64,000 nt of DNA from Hydractinia symbiolongicarpus (taxonomy: Eukaryota; Cnidaria; Hydrozoa; Anthoathecata; Hydractiniidae), in contig NC_079879.1 in the NCBI RefSeq assembly GCF_029227915.1, positions 25,360,501 through 25,424,500 of the forward strand, in the 5' to 3' direction. Made by a program: the position numbers and the translations under genes. The notes under the pieces are model-generated. The model was not told where the DNA came from and searched no databases. It worked only from the letters and a program-made list of their open reading frames with translations. Numbering within the stretch: the first letter of the stretch is position 1; each line of letters starts with the position of its first letter. This document shows, piece by piece, positions 47,301-59,905 of the stretch.

Positions 47301-50300
47301 TAAATAATTGTTAACCCTGTCCATAGCTGCAGCTCACAGGTAAAATCAATTCACGAAGAGGGAAATTATTTTGTTATCAGGATATAAAGAAATTATTTAC
47401 TGTTATAAAATCTATATAATTATAAAATCATTGAAACAGTTAGGGTAAGTTTGTCAAATAATTTGATTCTGATAAGTCATTGTCATTTAATCCTAATGCA
47501 AGAGTTTTGACAGTTTAGTTCTCAATCTGCATTGTAATGTCAGATGACTTATTTACATTTTATCTTGTTTCAGGTAGAGTGCATCGTAGACCAATTTTCA
47601 TCTTTCATTCAAACATACGATATTATTGGTTTAAAGCATTATTGGAAATATTTTGATAAATCTTACTTTTGTCATCTTGGACATGATACGTACAAACTAA
47701 TTAAACGACTGGAAACATGTGTTCTTCGTTTATATGTTGTGCATGCACTGCAAACAAATAAAATTGAGAAAGTTTCTGAATTCTTCGAGAAGTATATTGT
47801 CGAGTTACAGCATGAAGAATCGTGGAAAGATTGGTTTGGTATGTTGTTCAGTACAAATAAAATGTTATATACAGACTGCTCGAATGTAACTTTACATGTT
47901 TTACGACCTCATGAAACGACCTCATGTCTACATAAAGAATGTTCACATATATTTCTTTATACACGAGCTTAATTGTTTTTTATTGTTATCGTTGTGCGTG
48001 AACCAAAACAATAAGATCCTTTTATTGTAACATGTAACACACATGTTATTGTTTAAGAGTGTTAAAGATCACGAAGGCTATTGAAATATTATTTTAGAAA
48101 AATGAACAAACATAACATGTTAAAAGCATTTCTATTGCCACTTTTCGTTCTTACATTTTTAAAACATGATCTAACAAAGCATTTTTATCGCTATTTTTCG
48201 TTCTTAAACTTTTAAAACATAATCTAACGAAGCTTCTCTATTGCCGTTTTCGTTCTTTAAAACACAATCTAACAAAGCTTTTCTATCACTGTTTTATGTT
48301 CTGAAACTTTTAAAATGTGATCTAACAAAACTTCTCTAACACTATTTTTCGTTCTTAAATCTTTAAAACACGATCTAACAAAGCTTTTTCTATCGCCGCT
48401 TTTTTTTCTTAAACTTTTAAAATGCGATCTAACGAAACTTAAATCTTTGTTAAATTTTCTTTTCTTTTGTTGATCTATTGACAACTATAGCAAGTATAGC
48501 AATGGGACATACGCACTTCACAAGAGCTAATTAATTTTCGCAAACAAGACATGAATTCTATTGTTTTCAACATGCAAAAATAACTCATGTATTTAACAAT
48601 AGGTTAACACTAACAACAAAAGTTCTGACACTACCGAAAGCTCGTGCGAAGGTGATACTGGTTCAACACAATTAAAACCCCACCACCAAGTGGTTCTTGT
48701 TACTAATAGAAGATCAACAGATAACTATTGTAAAGTTACATTCGTGCTGTACTGTATTGTTACGGTTCTTATTTCACTTCCAGTTGTTGGCTTGTGGAAA
48801 GGTCCAAAGGAACTTGCCTACTCAGGCCTCCCAGCCGTCATATATTTCATACATTTAGAAAATTCATTTAATTTATCATATATCTTCATAGATTTTTCAT
48901 ATGTCATCATATATTATGATTGTTTCTTCTTGATTTTTCTTATTGATCTTGTGTAAATTGTGCTCATCTCAATAAGTCAAAAGATTTTTAAGTTTTTAAG
49001 TTTGTATTTAAGCTAATAATTTACTATTTTACCAATCTTTGTTAGTGCTAACGTGCTTCTATAACAATATCTGAAATCCAATTTTTTAGCCTAATTTTGA
49101 CAGGTATTTGGCTTAGTTTTTATTTTCAAGCCTACTTTTTATCATATATTTTGTCAATTTCTCATGTATTTACCTGAAAATATTCATATATTCTCCTGCC
49201 CTAATTTTGGTCATATATTCATATATTTTGTATGACAATTTCCCCTGGGAGGCCTGCCTACTGCTACTGGCAACTACATTTAAGTTGAGAGGCAGGCAGG
49301 TGGCCAGCATTAAAATATAGACTAGTGCCTAGCCCATGTGTGTGGAGCCATGGAAATTAGCCTGTTATATAGCGAAATCAATAAAAACATAATAAAAAAA
49401 TAAAAAAGTTTAAATTGAAGTTTACCTGATTTAGCATGAACCATTTTTCACAGACAGACAGCTACAGTTATATAAACATTATTTGACAGTCTTTGAACCC
49501 TGCATAAACAAGACTACTTTATTTTGAAAAATGTTTCAAAAGAATTACTGACATTGTCATAAAATCAGCATTACTTAGAGAAAGAAGGCTGAGGTTTTCA
49601 AAATTAATTTACTTATCGTACAATAATCTTGTCATTTTTTATTTCTGCAGTACTACCTTACATGAGAAACCCAGAGCAAAACAAATCATTTACAATATAT
49701 TTCACAAAAATATGGCAAGAATCTGTGATGTTATCTCTAGCGAATTGTTTGAACACAATATTTACTCATATGTGTATCTTTTCTGTAGAATCTTTTTTTG
49801 TAATTTAAGGCATACATGTGTGTTCCTTTATTATTATCTGTGATTCTCTTGTAATTTCACGTCTTCTCTTACAATTTAGAGACCCAAAAAGCATTTTTTT
49901 AGTTGTTGTTGTTGTTAAAAAATACATGGAACCTACTAAAAATGATATTAAAATTAGTTACAACAAATTGATAGTAAGAAAAAGTTTCAGCAAATTAGAT
50001 TGTGCTCTTGCTAATTTCATTTGTTTACTTTTTTTGTCTTTTATTGCCACCAAATGTGGCTAAAAATTTCAGCAAGATCTTTAATGCATAGATTAATCAA
50101 ATTTTCTGTTTCCAATTTTGAAAATTGTCACAAGCTTAGTTACTGAATTTATTGAATCTTTCACAATTGTTTAATAGGGTTTTAATAAGGAGAAACATGA
50201 ATTATATTAATATAAATAATGGGATGTAACTTTTCAATGAAAGACATAGAGTTTCAAGATAGGGTTCCAACTATGTGAACATAATGAAAGTATCAACACA

Positions 50301-53300
50301 TTAGAAATGCTAAAGAACATTCAAGTAAAGTTTACCAGGAGCTATCTATGTACATTATTATTATTAGGTATGCAAAATTCTGCTTTGAACATTTAATTTA
50401 TTTGATGAAAGAGTTATTAATGTTGAGACAAATTGATCGATTGATCGTAAGAAAATGAGGTTTAAAAACTCCTGTTTTCTGTAACCAGAACCTACTATGA
50501 TAATAAAAAAAGGAGGTAATAATTGGTTGTAATGTATGTTACTCATTTCATGGAAAGGGCTATAAAAAACAATGACTTTATTTTGACCTGGTCAGTATAA
50601 AAGCACTTATTAAGGCATTACTGAATTCTACCGTTAATTCCCATGGATGTAGTTATCTTTCATGGTATATTTCGTCTGTGTTTAATTTCACTTGTTTGGC
50701 CAAAATCGATAAAAGGGGTAAATGTAAATTTTATAGCAAGTATTGCCTTCTTGTGATATAACAAAAGATAAACTTGAAAGATCCGTAATTCGCTTGAAAG
50801 AAAGTTAAAGCTTTGTTAGAATCCTTAATTTTAACATATAGCCTTGCCCGCATTATTAAATTTTGAGAAAGAAAGAGCAAACCTAACTTACCTAAATGAA
50901 GAAAGGATAAAATTAAAAGAGCAAATAGATGTTCTGCAGGAAGAAATTGCATATTTTCGAAAGGAGAGTCAACTTGGAAAAGTGAGTTGTGCTTCACAGA
51001 CAAATGATAATAACATGGATGTTCAAGATAACTCCAAGTATGCAAATTTTATTATTCCTTGTTTTTTTACTAAACATTAGTCAGAGTTGTATTTTGCATT
51101 TCCTTCATAATAGCTATATTCTTTGATATGTTTTGGATGCACTCTAAATCTTTAGGGGTAGACGAAAGTCTCCGCTAGCCAGGCCAAGATTTGGCTGGAA
51201 GCTTTTGGGCTCAAAAGATAAAGATAACAAAACTTCACAGAAAGACAATGATCTCTGTGACAAAGCAGTGGAAACAAACCTTCACAAGTCGTTAGATGAG
51301 ACGGCGCTACGCAAGCAAAAAGGTTTACTGACTGGCAGTGCTATGACTACTACAGATAATTCATTGTCATCATCTGACAAAGAAAAGGATACATCATCAA
51401 ACAGTTCCACTTGTTCTGCTCAAGATGAGGAAGTAAATTTGGGGTCCACTTTCTATGCAGCACTGGAAGATAAAGCTATACAAAAACCAGGAGAGCCATT
51501 ACAAAAATCAATTAGTTATTCAGAAGGGAACAGTAAGAAGCCTTTTTCTTCCAGTACATCGTCATACTACGCAGAGAATATTACAGAAACTCCATTCATT
51601 ATCCTTAGTCAGGTCTGTTCAGTTCAATCTTTTCTGTCATTGTTTTTTTTTAACATTTGCTAATATTAGAAATGTTTGCATACTTCGTATTATAATTTAA
51701 GTGATCTAAACAGCATTTGTAAGTTAATTTGTTTGGCATCTGTAAAAAATTTTCAACATGAAATGCCATTTGCCTGTTTCACGTCAGCACATGTATTTCA
51801 GATCAGCAAACTTGGGTTTCAAGTTAGCAATTTTTTGCTCCTAACCACAAACAACTGTTCAATTACAAAAGAAAATAAGAAAAAAACTTCTGTAGGTTTA
51901 AGCTATAAATACACTTTAAAGAAAAATTGCACCATTAAAAATTTGCCATTGTGAGTCAGGTAATTTTGTAAACATGTCTGTTTTTGTTTTGGTATAGCTT
52001 GAAAGATTTAGGGAAAGGTTGGTGGGAAACGATTCAAAAAAAATAAACTTCATGATTGTTGTTAATGTTACTTGTGACTTTATTCAGGTAGACTCATGCA
52101 ATTTTACGAAAGTTTTATTACTTTACTTACAAAATAAAAATATTTGGCTAAATTTTTTTTATGCTAACCATTGTTAACTACCAGTAGCACTCACTAAGTT
52201 TTACACACAAGATTTTCACAACTGCAGTGAAATTACGCTCTTGTCAAAAATACACTTTTGTCAAAAATTTGACCGAAGTAACCTTTCTTTTATCAGTAAA
52301 GAATGAGTCTTTTAAAAGGGTCTGAAGAGAATTTTACTAACTAAAACGTTCAAGTAAACTCTCCCCTAAAGACTTAACCACTTTCCAATTTTTGCAGGAC
52401 GAGTTCAAGGAACACACATCAGCTATTGTCTCTTGCAAATTCTCTGAAAATAATAATTTGGTCAGCAGCTTAGATTTGGATGGAATCCTAAAGTAAGATA
52501 ATTAATTTTATTCAATAACATTAAAAGTATGATTGTACCCAAGCAACGCGCAAAGGGCTAGGAAATGTTGATTTTTTGTTTTGTCGCGAGTAAGGATTTT
52601 CCAATCCTTTTAGAATCTGGCAATGCTATCCAACGGTTGCACACTCTTCGTCAATTAGTTTAAAAGCAGATATACTCTCGTTTGATTGGCTTCCTAAAGC
52701 GGAAAGCAGGGTAGGTTATCAAGTGGTCATCATTTACTGTCAGGGATTAAGGTTTACTAAAAATGTTTTTTAATTTCTTGATTTAGTCGTGTCATTTTTC
52801 TTTAATAACACATAATAAAATTTTTGACAACGAAAAATAAGTACCTTTCTAACTAAAATTTTGCACCTGGATGATTTCTGTATTTATACTAAAGAACCAC
52901 AGAGAACACTGCAGGCTTTTTGTTTGACAGCAACATTGAAAATTAGTTACTTCAGTTAGCTTCTTGGTAACTGACTTCCTCAAACTGAAGTAAAATTTAT
53001 ACTAAAGTCACAGCGTGGTTCAAACAAACTGGAAATATGGTACAATACAGAATAAAAGATTACAAATGACCACGCCCATGCGAAAATTATTTTTTTCATT
53101 TTTATTCTTTCACGATGCTTTCTTCCATTCATTATTTCATTAAGAATTCTATCTCACAGAAGTCAGTCAGGACAAATGTGTACAACAGGTTACTTCTTGT
53201 TGTCTTCATAAAATTTTCTGTTTAGTTCTTGTTTTTCTTTGTAGCTAATGTTAGGAAAAGCTAGTGGTCAGTTGTCCATCTATGATATAAACCTGCGAAA

Positions 53301-56300
53301 AACTATGTGGGAATCATCTGTCAATCAACGCTATAAAAGGCAAGTTGTTTTTAATACAAAGATGTGTTGTATGCTAAATCAGAAAATCAATGTTTCTAAC
53401 ATGAATACTCGGTGACCACTCAATTGTTGAACCTATCACAGTAGGTTAAATCTTTAAAGTTATCGTCCTCTAGAAAAAAAATTTAAAACCTTGATATTTA
53501 ACATTTCCAAAACTATTCTATCTAATTTTTCCCTTAGTAACTTATTGTTACTGCACCGTAATTTTAATTCTACTTTTCCTGTTAGTTTTAATGTTTGTTA
53601 ATGTCCTTTGTTTTTCTCTTTCTTACTTTTTACATTTGTTACGTTTTTCTTATATTTTTCTTGATTGTCCCTAGCGATTTTCCTTGTTTCTGTGTGCTTG
53701 TAGATGTAGCATATAACTATAACTAAAAGTACAAGCAAAAACAACAAACCAACCAAAATGACATTAGAACCTTAAAAGTGTTTAAATAATTAAAATACAC
53801 CATGATAGTAGTTGATTGACAGCTCTTCGAAAAAAGCTATCATTCTTCTCCAATGTGTTGTTTTTGTATGTGCCACCTCCATTGGAGTATAAAAACGTAT
53901 ACAAATTTCTATTATCTATATTATAGAATTGTCTCAGTTGCATGTAATCCTGTGGCTGCAAGTGGCGTTTGCAGTGCAGCTTCACCTGTGGTTGAAAACA
54001 AACGCAACTCATCGCATGGAAGTAAAAATTCTTCGCAAAAAATGATCAGGATGAGGGAGTACACATCGTTCAATAGTTCAAATGCTTCACGACCTGGCTA
54101 CCTTTCTGTTTGGGACCTTCAAACGGGACAGCATAAGGTAATTTACTGTTGCGTTCCTTATGACATAAATTTTACGGATAACAGATTCAGTGTACGGAAA
54201 TTTTCACCCTTTTTTATCTTCCAATTCAAAATGTATCTACATAGCCTTGTTTTGAGTAAAGCCAGTGTCTTAGAGATCGTTAAAAACAGAAAAAAGATTA
54301 CATATAAAAAAGTTTACCAATAATAAATAAAGTTATATCACAAATAATCTTATGCATTAATGTGATTCCGAATTCTTTCAGTCAAAATAAGTGATTGTAT
54401 TTTTGGTTGTAAAGACAATAAATTTTACTCACGGAGTCTTCAGTTCCTTCTGTCTAAATTATTTCTCAGCGGAAGCAAAAAGAAAAAAAATTCTATTTTA
54501 AAAACTTCCATCCTTCCATTCGACTCAAAAATACTTAAATTATCATTCAGAGAACAGTTTTATAAACTAAGGCATTCATCACAAAAAGTGCTAATACCAC
54601 GTGATCAGACTAAGTTTTTAATCATTCTTTATTAACTATCTATATTATTATCTTCTTAGAATGAGCTTTGCTTAGACCCATTTCCTGTATGTATCCACTC
54701 CCTATCTTACAATCATAATGGAACGTTGTTAGTCACCGGAGGAGCAGACGGAATGGTTCGACTATATGGTATTTATATTTGTTTTTATTTTAATATTTTA
54801 TAGTCTTTGTATACCTGAAAAAGAATATATAAAAGTTACAAAATGGCGCCTTGTAAGCTTACATGGTTTACAAATCTGGAGCTGTGGATGATCAAATCAA
54901 TAAATTAAACTATTAGCTAACGGAGACTTTTAAATCTTTGTGATTGGTTTAAAGGTGGAAAAATAGTTCATCTATACATTTTCATCACGTCGATTCTTGC
55001 TGTGTAGTTCTCATTTGATTTATAAAATTAGTTTTTGACATTGTAATGATTAATATTCTAATAAATTTCATGGACACCCTTACTTAGTATAATTCATGGT
55101 AATGGCACATGTTAGCTTACATGGTATGTATAACCTGAAGGTAGCAATCGTATCATTTAGACGTCCGCAATTGTGATTGTTTAATCGGTTGGCACGCACA
55201 CTCCACAAATGTACTCGACGTTATGTTTGACCCAGATGAAACTTCTATATACAGTATCGGAGCAGATGGAAAAGTAAGTCTGTCATTTGTTTAAATTTTA
55301 AAAGAATAATTATATTTCATCTTAGTTGTCTACCCCAGGAATACTTTCGGACTCATTTATTTTGTAGTTTTCCCCTTCAACTCTTTTCATTATGTTCTTA
55401 TGTTCTTATTACAGTTCAAATCTTTCTCGCTAAAAAACAATTTTTAAAAGGAATATATTTTCGTGAGAATTAATTTACGCGAGAAATTAATTTCGCGATT
55501 AAAAATTTTGCGAGAATTTATTTTCGCGAATGGCCAATTTCTTCCTTTTATTTAATTTCTGTTGAAATGGACGTATTGTTATAATCTGAAATTGCAGCCT
55601 GATATTCATATAAAGCAGATTTTTATAAAAGAAAAAGCGTGTGGTAATAGTTAGGTTTGTTTATCAAATGTTGAAGGTTGATTTTTGGTTCGTCGTTTCA
55701 TCGACGCCAACACAAGAGAAACAATTCAAAAACAAAACAATATTTTAGGAAATATTATTTTTATTTCCTAAGTGTTTTACTAAAAAAGCTTTGTTTACAT
55801 GTTGAATAGTGAAAACAGAGAAGAAAAATACTTTTTAAATTAGATGATGTATCGTTCATAATGTTTCTGATAAGAAAAAATTGTCTCGAATAAGTTTGAA
55901 AAATGCTTCAAATAAACGCTAAATTCTGTTTGAGGTGCGAGAGTTGCGCTTGTCGACTTATAAAGTGTAGCATTTAACCGAGAGATGCACCTAGTCATGG
56001 GAGTGCACAATCCAGAACGATAATACTTAAATTTTGACACAATATAATAAAATTTTATCTCCTTTTTCAAAATACTTAAAATAATTCCACAGTTCCATTA
56101 AAGATGAAAAGTGGTGTGGGGGAGGGGAATGAAATTAAATGATTAATCATTAAAATCTCTCTATAACGTTTTTTCTCATACATGAAACTTAAAATGGTAA
56201 CTAAGCTAGTGCCATGATAATATTTGAATTAAGAATGCCTGTATATTTTGGTTTGCAAGCAAGATCCAGTTACAAATTTATAATCTGCCACAGTCATACT

Positions 56301-57066
56301 ACAAAGAATTGTTTATAAATAAACGCCCTACCCAATTAAACGCCTTTCAAATAAACGCCCGTTTGATATTTTTTTTCATTGTTTTTATTAGGTTTGCGTA
56401 TGGGATATAAATAAAGTGAGCTCGAAGATAGCAGAGTTTCCGTTGCACTTGGGAAGTACTGGTATCAAGCATTACTGTAAATCAGGTGAATTACATGTAC
56501 ACAACATGGAGGATGTACCGTGCGGCAAACTGTTGGATTGTGATTCGGAAGGTCAACATATGATGGCGTGTGGTCCCAGTGGATTGATGATTTACAAGGT
56601 TTGTGATGCTTGGTTGTGTTCCAAATGCACGCATATACGCCCCGGGGTGTCGTTCAGACACTCAATATATATGTAACAAAGCAATGACTGCTTATTAAAA
56701 GTAATTCGTTATACCGCGAATTTTTTAAACTGATAAGTTTTTTAAGTAGTTTTGTGTAGATTAAGGTGATTGGATTTATACGAAATTATCTTTTTTTTTT
56801 GGTGTTTTGTTTTTCTTCAAAGTCCGAAACTTTAAATTGCAGACGCATTTAGTAATTTTGTAGTAGCTGTTGAAAATAACAATGCAGCAAATAACTTACT
56901 TTATTTTTAGGTTAAACCTAAAACGGAAATGGAAGAAGTCATGCATATATTATCACCTAGCTCAGAAGCGGTGACACTAGACTGGACGTCGTCGCCAAAT
57001 TGCTCCACTGCGATGTGTGGCACAATAAAGGGAAATATACACGTTTCTACCCTGCTGAGAAAATAG
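44396..57066 (+). CDS. WDR91: WD repeat-containing protein 91 (WDR91), complete, 13 exons
   Basis: Exons: 44396-44518, 47574-47838, 49651-49773, 50842-51037, 51156-51612, 52398-52492, 52614-52710, 53245-53339, 53927-54137, 54660-54768, 55161-55273, 56392-56598, 56911-57066. They join without frame breaks into 748 aa, one residue different in length from the human protein. Residues 8-40 (ALVKEYLIFRGFTTSLKSF) are a LisH motif; SWKDWFG and LPALLNFEKE match conserved family blocks; about 175-215 is a coiled coil (LNEERIKLKEQIDVLQEEI); 236-385 is a Ser/Lys-rich linker; TETPFIILSQ leads into a WD40 propeller (about 390-748) with SLDLDGILKIW, GYLSVWDLQTG, LLVTGGADGMVRLY and YSIGADGKVCVWD. WDR91 binds Beclin 1 complexes and Rab7 on endosomes and lowers PI3P during early-to-late conversion (family knowledge). 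The start was chosen because MAIAAAAVDALVKEY aligns with the vertebrate N-terminus. Intron 8 begins with GC. Confidence 0.96.
45192..45649. mobile_element. hAT-type MITE, copy 2, with 8-bp TSD GAGATATA
   Basis: Same family as 11363-11820, ends containing GAGGGTGCCGATAAGCC. Flanked by GAGATATA on both sides (45184-45191 and 45650-45657). In WDR91 intron 1. Confidence 0.85.
46081..46540 (+). mobile_element. Penelope-like retroelement 3' fragment
   Basis: Frame 46150-46317 encodes SHQFNWDEKKIIDRES, KIKETINSVERNKHIN and SYQLPEIW before a stop, resembling the C-terminus of the RT/GIY-YIG protein of Penelope-like elements (WDEVKVIDRE-type block; recollection). Downstream is a noncoding 3' region with the block GATGGGAGAAGGATCTCC. 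The 5' edge has a duplicated segment of about 34 bp (TTCTACAATCTACAGACCAC twice, 46089 and 46123). In WDR91 intron 1; the downstream part is also found at 13252-13537. Confidence 0.55.
47872..48577. mobile_element. Minisatellite-bearing dispersed element, copy 2
   Basis: Homologous to 13845-14436 throughout (CTCATGTCTACATAAAGAA, GATCACGAAGGCTAT, TTCTATTGTTTTCAACATGC). It begins 33 bp after WDR91 exon 2 (47838). Confidence 0.6.
48115..48440. repeat. Minisatellite, about 53-bp unit, about 7 diverged copies
   Basis: Same unit as 14070-14270 (TTTTAAAACACGATCTAAC, AAAGCTTTTCTATCGCC, TTTTTCGTTCTTAAAC) but more copies and more divergence. The minus-strand open frame 48269-48484 is a by-product. Confidence 0.85.
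48823..49256. mobile_element. MITE with CAGGCCTCCCAG ends and CCTACT flanks
   Basis: CAGGCCTCCCAG at 48823 is inverted as CTGGGAGGCCTG ending at 49256. CCTACT flanks both ends (48817-48822 and 49257-49262); it extends to the 8-bp TGCCTACT if the terminal TG on the right is counted. The interior is rich in CATATAT words. In WDR91 intron 2. Probably hAT-like. Confidence 0.7.
55440..55530. repeat. Short palindromic TTCGCG/CGCGAA repeat
   Basis: ACGCGAGAAATTAATTTCGCG followed shortly by TTGCGAGAATTTATTTTCGCG, nested near-palindromes in WDR91 intron 11. Looks like a short dispersed repeat; boundaries unclear. Confidence 0.35.
56318..56375. repeat. TAAACGCC short tandem motif
   Basis: AAATAAACGCCC, AATTAAACGCC and AAATAAACGCCC occur within 58 bp, ending just before WDR91 exon 12 (56392). 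Probably the end of a small repeat. Confidence 0.4.
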
Positions 57067-58280
57067 CTGTTCGTATTTCAAAATTCTGGCCTCAATAATG
57101 ATAACATTATGAAAGCAGCAATTATTTAAACTTGTAGTTTTACAAATAGAAATTTTTAACTAAACATTATCGTTGTGCGATTTTATTTTCATGCCTAGTG
57201 ATTTGAACAAATTTGTATGTACAGTTTTTTGTTACCGGACCAATGTTGGTCAGTTACTATTTTCAGCTGAACAAACAATGGTACACTTCATGGCTAGAAA
57301 TAATGTTTTTCTAGAAATAGGCCATGTGTATGGAACGAAGTGTGAAGATATTGAACGAGCTTTTATTTTTTATTTTGTTACTTCAGACCGATTTTTGTAA
57401 ACGTGTTCTTGGACACACCACTCAACGCTTGAACATTGACGCTCAACATGTTCAATTTGCATGACCGAAAAGGGGGCGACGTTTGATAGTTCTTCGCTGA
57501 ACGGATCGCCGTTTAAAGGGTTAAAAAGTTTCTTGCTGAGCATCTCGACGTTTGATTGGTTAAAATGGTTCCTCGCTGAACAGTTCGGGGGTTGGCTATT
57601 GTCAACTTTAAAACTGCTAAAGGTAAAACTGCATGACCAGTAAAATTGTTAAGAAACATGTGTGGATAAAACTTTTGGACCTATGGTCAAGAACACCTAA
57701 ATGAAAACTGGCCTTTAATTCTCAAATTATTTTGTGTTGTAAATTGGATTCTTATTTTAAAATTTTCTACCATTTTAGTTGTTTAATTATTTTTTTTTTT
57801 GCATTTAAATAACATTTGTAATTTTGATTAATATAAAAATCTGTATAGATTATATAAATGATATATAAAAAAATGTTTCAAAAAACTGATTTGGAGTAGA
57901 ATGATTTATGCTCTTGCAGTCACGATAAGATCTTTTTATGCCTCATTCACCAATATGCCTTGTTTGTACGTACGGAGCTCCGTTTTTTCCTATCTACCCT
58001 GGTTGGTTCCCCGATCTAATTTACTGACCGATGCTTATCAAAAATTGGCATAGTAAACAAAAAAAAAGCATGCTGAAAGTGACAGTGACATCAAGATCTT
58101 TATTCTTGTCATCATAATACTGGTTTATGGCAAAATTAGTGAAGAAAAAGCTTCCCTATTATTGCATCCTTGGTACTTACTCAGTGTCTTCTACCAGGAT
58201 GCTGTAGTGTCGCGAATATTAGCGACGATGGATAGTGTATATGGAAAGTGATGTTGTTATATTGAAAGAGAAATACAAAT
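57067..58280. other. WDR91 3' flank, no gene seen
   Basis: No clear AATAAA soon after the WDR91 stop. At 57470-57600 an imperfect repeat with CGCTGAAC and GACGTTTGAT words occurs. The short open frames here are not supported as genes. Confidence 0.4.
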
Positions 58281-58544
58281 TTATTCCGCTGCTTCAAATA
58301 TGTGTATATTCCACTGAGTCAACCTCTCTGTGTTCTCTGTTATGGAAACACAATCAACACCTTCAACGTTCCTGTTGTCATCCAGTATTTTGAAATTGTT
58401 TTCCAAATATTTTAGCAAAAAGGAAGGTTGATTAAACCTTCCGGGTGTTAAGATACTATCACGGTGAACACTATTTCTGGAAAGTAATGACATGTACTGT
58501 ATGAAAAGAGTCTTGGGGAGTTTAATAATTAGGTTGATTATCAC
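58281..58544 (-). CDS. Unrecognised possible terminal exon
   Basis: Minus-strand frame. The upstream edge has a good acceptor (CTCTTTTCATACAG, exon start near 58497), and the frame then reads YMSLLSRNSVHRDSILTPGR ... GVDCVSITENTERLTQWNIH and a TAA embedded in AATAAA. Residue composition looks like real protein, and a polyadenylation hexamer at the stop fits a last exon. I do not recognise a family and no upstream exon was found; a LINE lies immediately upstream on the same strand. Confidence 0.3.
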   Translation of the reverse strand: MIINLIIKLPKTLFIQYMSLLSRNSVHRDSILTPGRFNQPSFLLKYLENNFKILDDNRNVEGVDCVSITENTERLTQWNIHIFEAAE

Positions 58545-58547
58545 GGT

Positions 58548-59900
58548 CGATTGACTGATTGATTTAATTTATTTACCGTCGGTTATTATATACAATAGTT
58601 CTTTAAAAAGTAAAATTTTGCAAAAAACTAATCAAAACCGACCAAATATTTTTATATATTTACAATTTAGATAAAAACTATAATAAATAAATAATGAATA
58701 AATAATAAATAAAAGATAAACATTCCCCCTCTCCCATTTTCGTATTGATTACGCAAGTTATGGAATCAATTGCCGACACTCTGTGCATGAACAGTGAGAG
58801 CCATTCCATTTTTTAATCATTTGCTTAAATTTAACTAGATCTTTACAACTTTTCGTGTAAAAAGGAAGTTTATTCCAAACTTTGGGGCTAAACATCGCAA
58901 ACGGTTTAGACCAAAGGTGCTTGTTTTTAGACTGATGGTTTTTAGGTTGTTCATGTTTTGACTTCTTACTGGCCTATCAGTTTCCTCAAAAAAGAAAATA
59001 TCTTTCATGAAAGAAGGACTGATGTTTCTCAGAATTTTAAATATTTGTATACATAAATGTCTGTGCCTTAGTAATTCCATATAATGTTTATTTGGGAGGC
59101 AATCAACTGGTCTTGGGTTATCATAAATAAAACTTAAAGCCCTGATGTGGAGTTTTTCAATTTTCAAAAGAGATTTCGAAGAAGAGAAATGCCAAACTAA
59201 GGGGCAATAATTAAAATTTGCATACACGAAGCTTTGTGCTAAAATAGATCTTTTTTGGAAAGACAGTACGTTTTTAAATCTAAAAAATGCATTCAGCTGG
59301 GGGCTGAAGCTTTTCGACAAAGATTACTAATGTGCAAGTTGAAATTTAATTTATCATCAATTGTTACTCCTAAAAGTTTTACGGACCTTTCTGATTATCG
59401 CCAATGTTTATTTCAAGCTTCGAGTTATAAATTTTGGCTCTTGATAAAAGGATCGAATGAAATTTGTTTGGATTTGCTATCATTTTGTTATTATTTAACC
59501 AAGAAAGGGCTATTTTGGATTCCCTTTCTAAAGTCTTAATGAGATTTTTAATAGCGTTTGAATAAGCTGATATTGTATTGTTGTCTGCGTAATTATTTAG
59601 GTCACCATTTAGAATGAAATAAAATAAGTCATTCATAAATATATTAAAATAATTGGGCCCAACACAGAACCCTGAGGCACAACCGACAAAATTAATTCAA
59701 ATATACTATACTCCGCATTTACTCGTGTGGATTTATATCAAAACCGTAAGCATGAAGTTTGGCTATAAGTAGATCGTGGGGGACACAGTCAAATGCCTTT
59801 GAAACGACCATAAATTGCTCATGTTATATTTCTTTGAATCGCGGCATCATTTGGTCTAGGAGAGCATAACATTTTCGAAACTTTCGTGACGTATATGGCG
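58548..59900 (-). pseudogene. Degenerate LINE (CR1/jockey-type RT), minus strand
   Basis: Fragments in order along the minus strand: VSKAFDCVPHDLLIAKLHAY (about 59750-59815, RT block), VPQGSVLGPII (about 59650-59690), LNNYADNNTISAYS (59500-59600) where the usual YADD is YADN, SWLNNNKMIANPNKFHSILL, then the C-terminal part 58835-59320 with SILAQSFVYANFNYCPLVWH and LHIRALSFIYDN. A deletion between the first two blocks, frameshifts and stops show it is dead. A short AATC-type tail near 58545-58567 marks the probable 3' end. The endonuclease domain is not seen. Confidence 0.85.
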
Positions 59901-59905
59901 CAAGG

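Noticed and set aside
48690-48956. 88-aa hydrophobic ORF resembling a membrane protein
   Set aside because: Its second half runs into the CATATAT-rich interior of the MITE at 48823-49256; no domain and it lies in a WDR91 intron.
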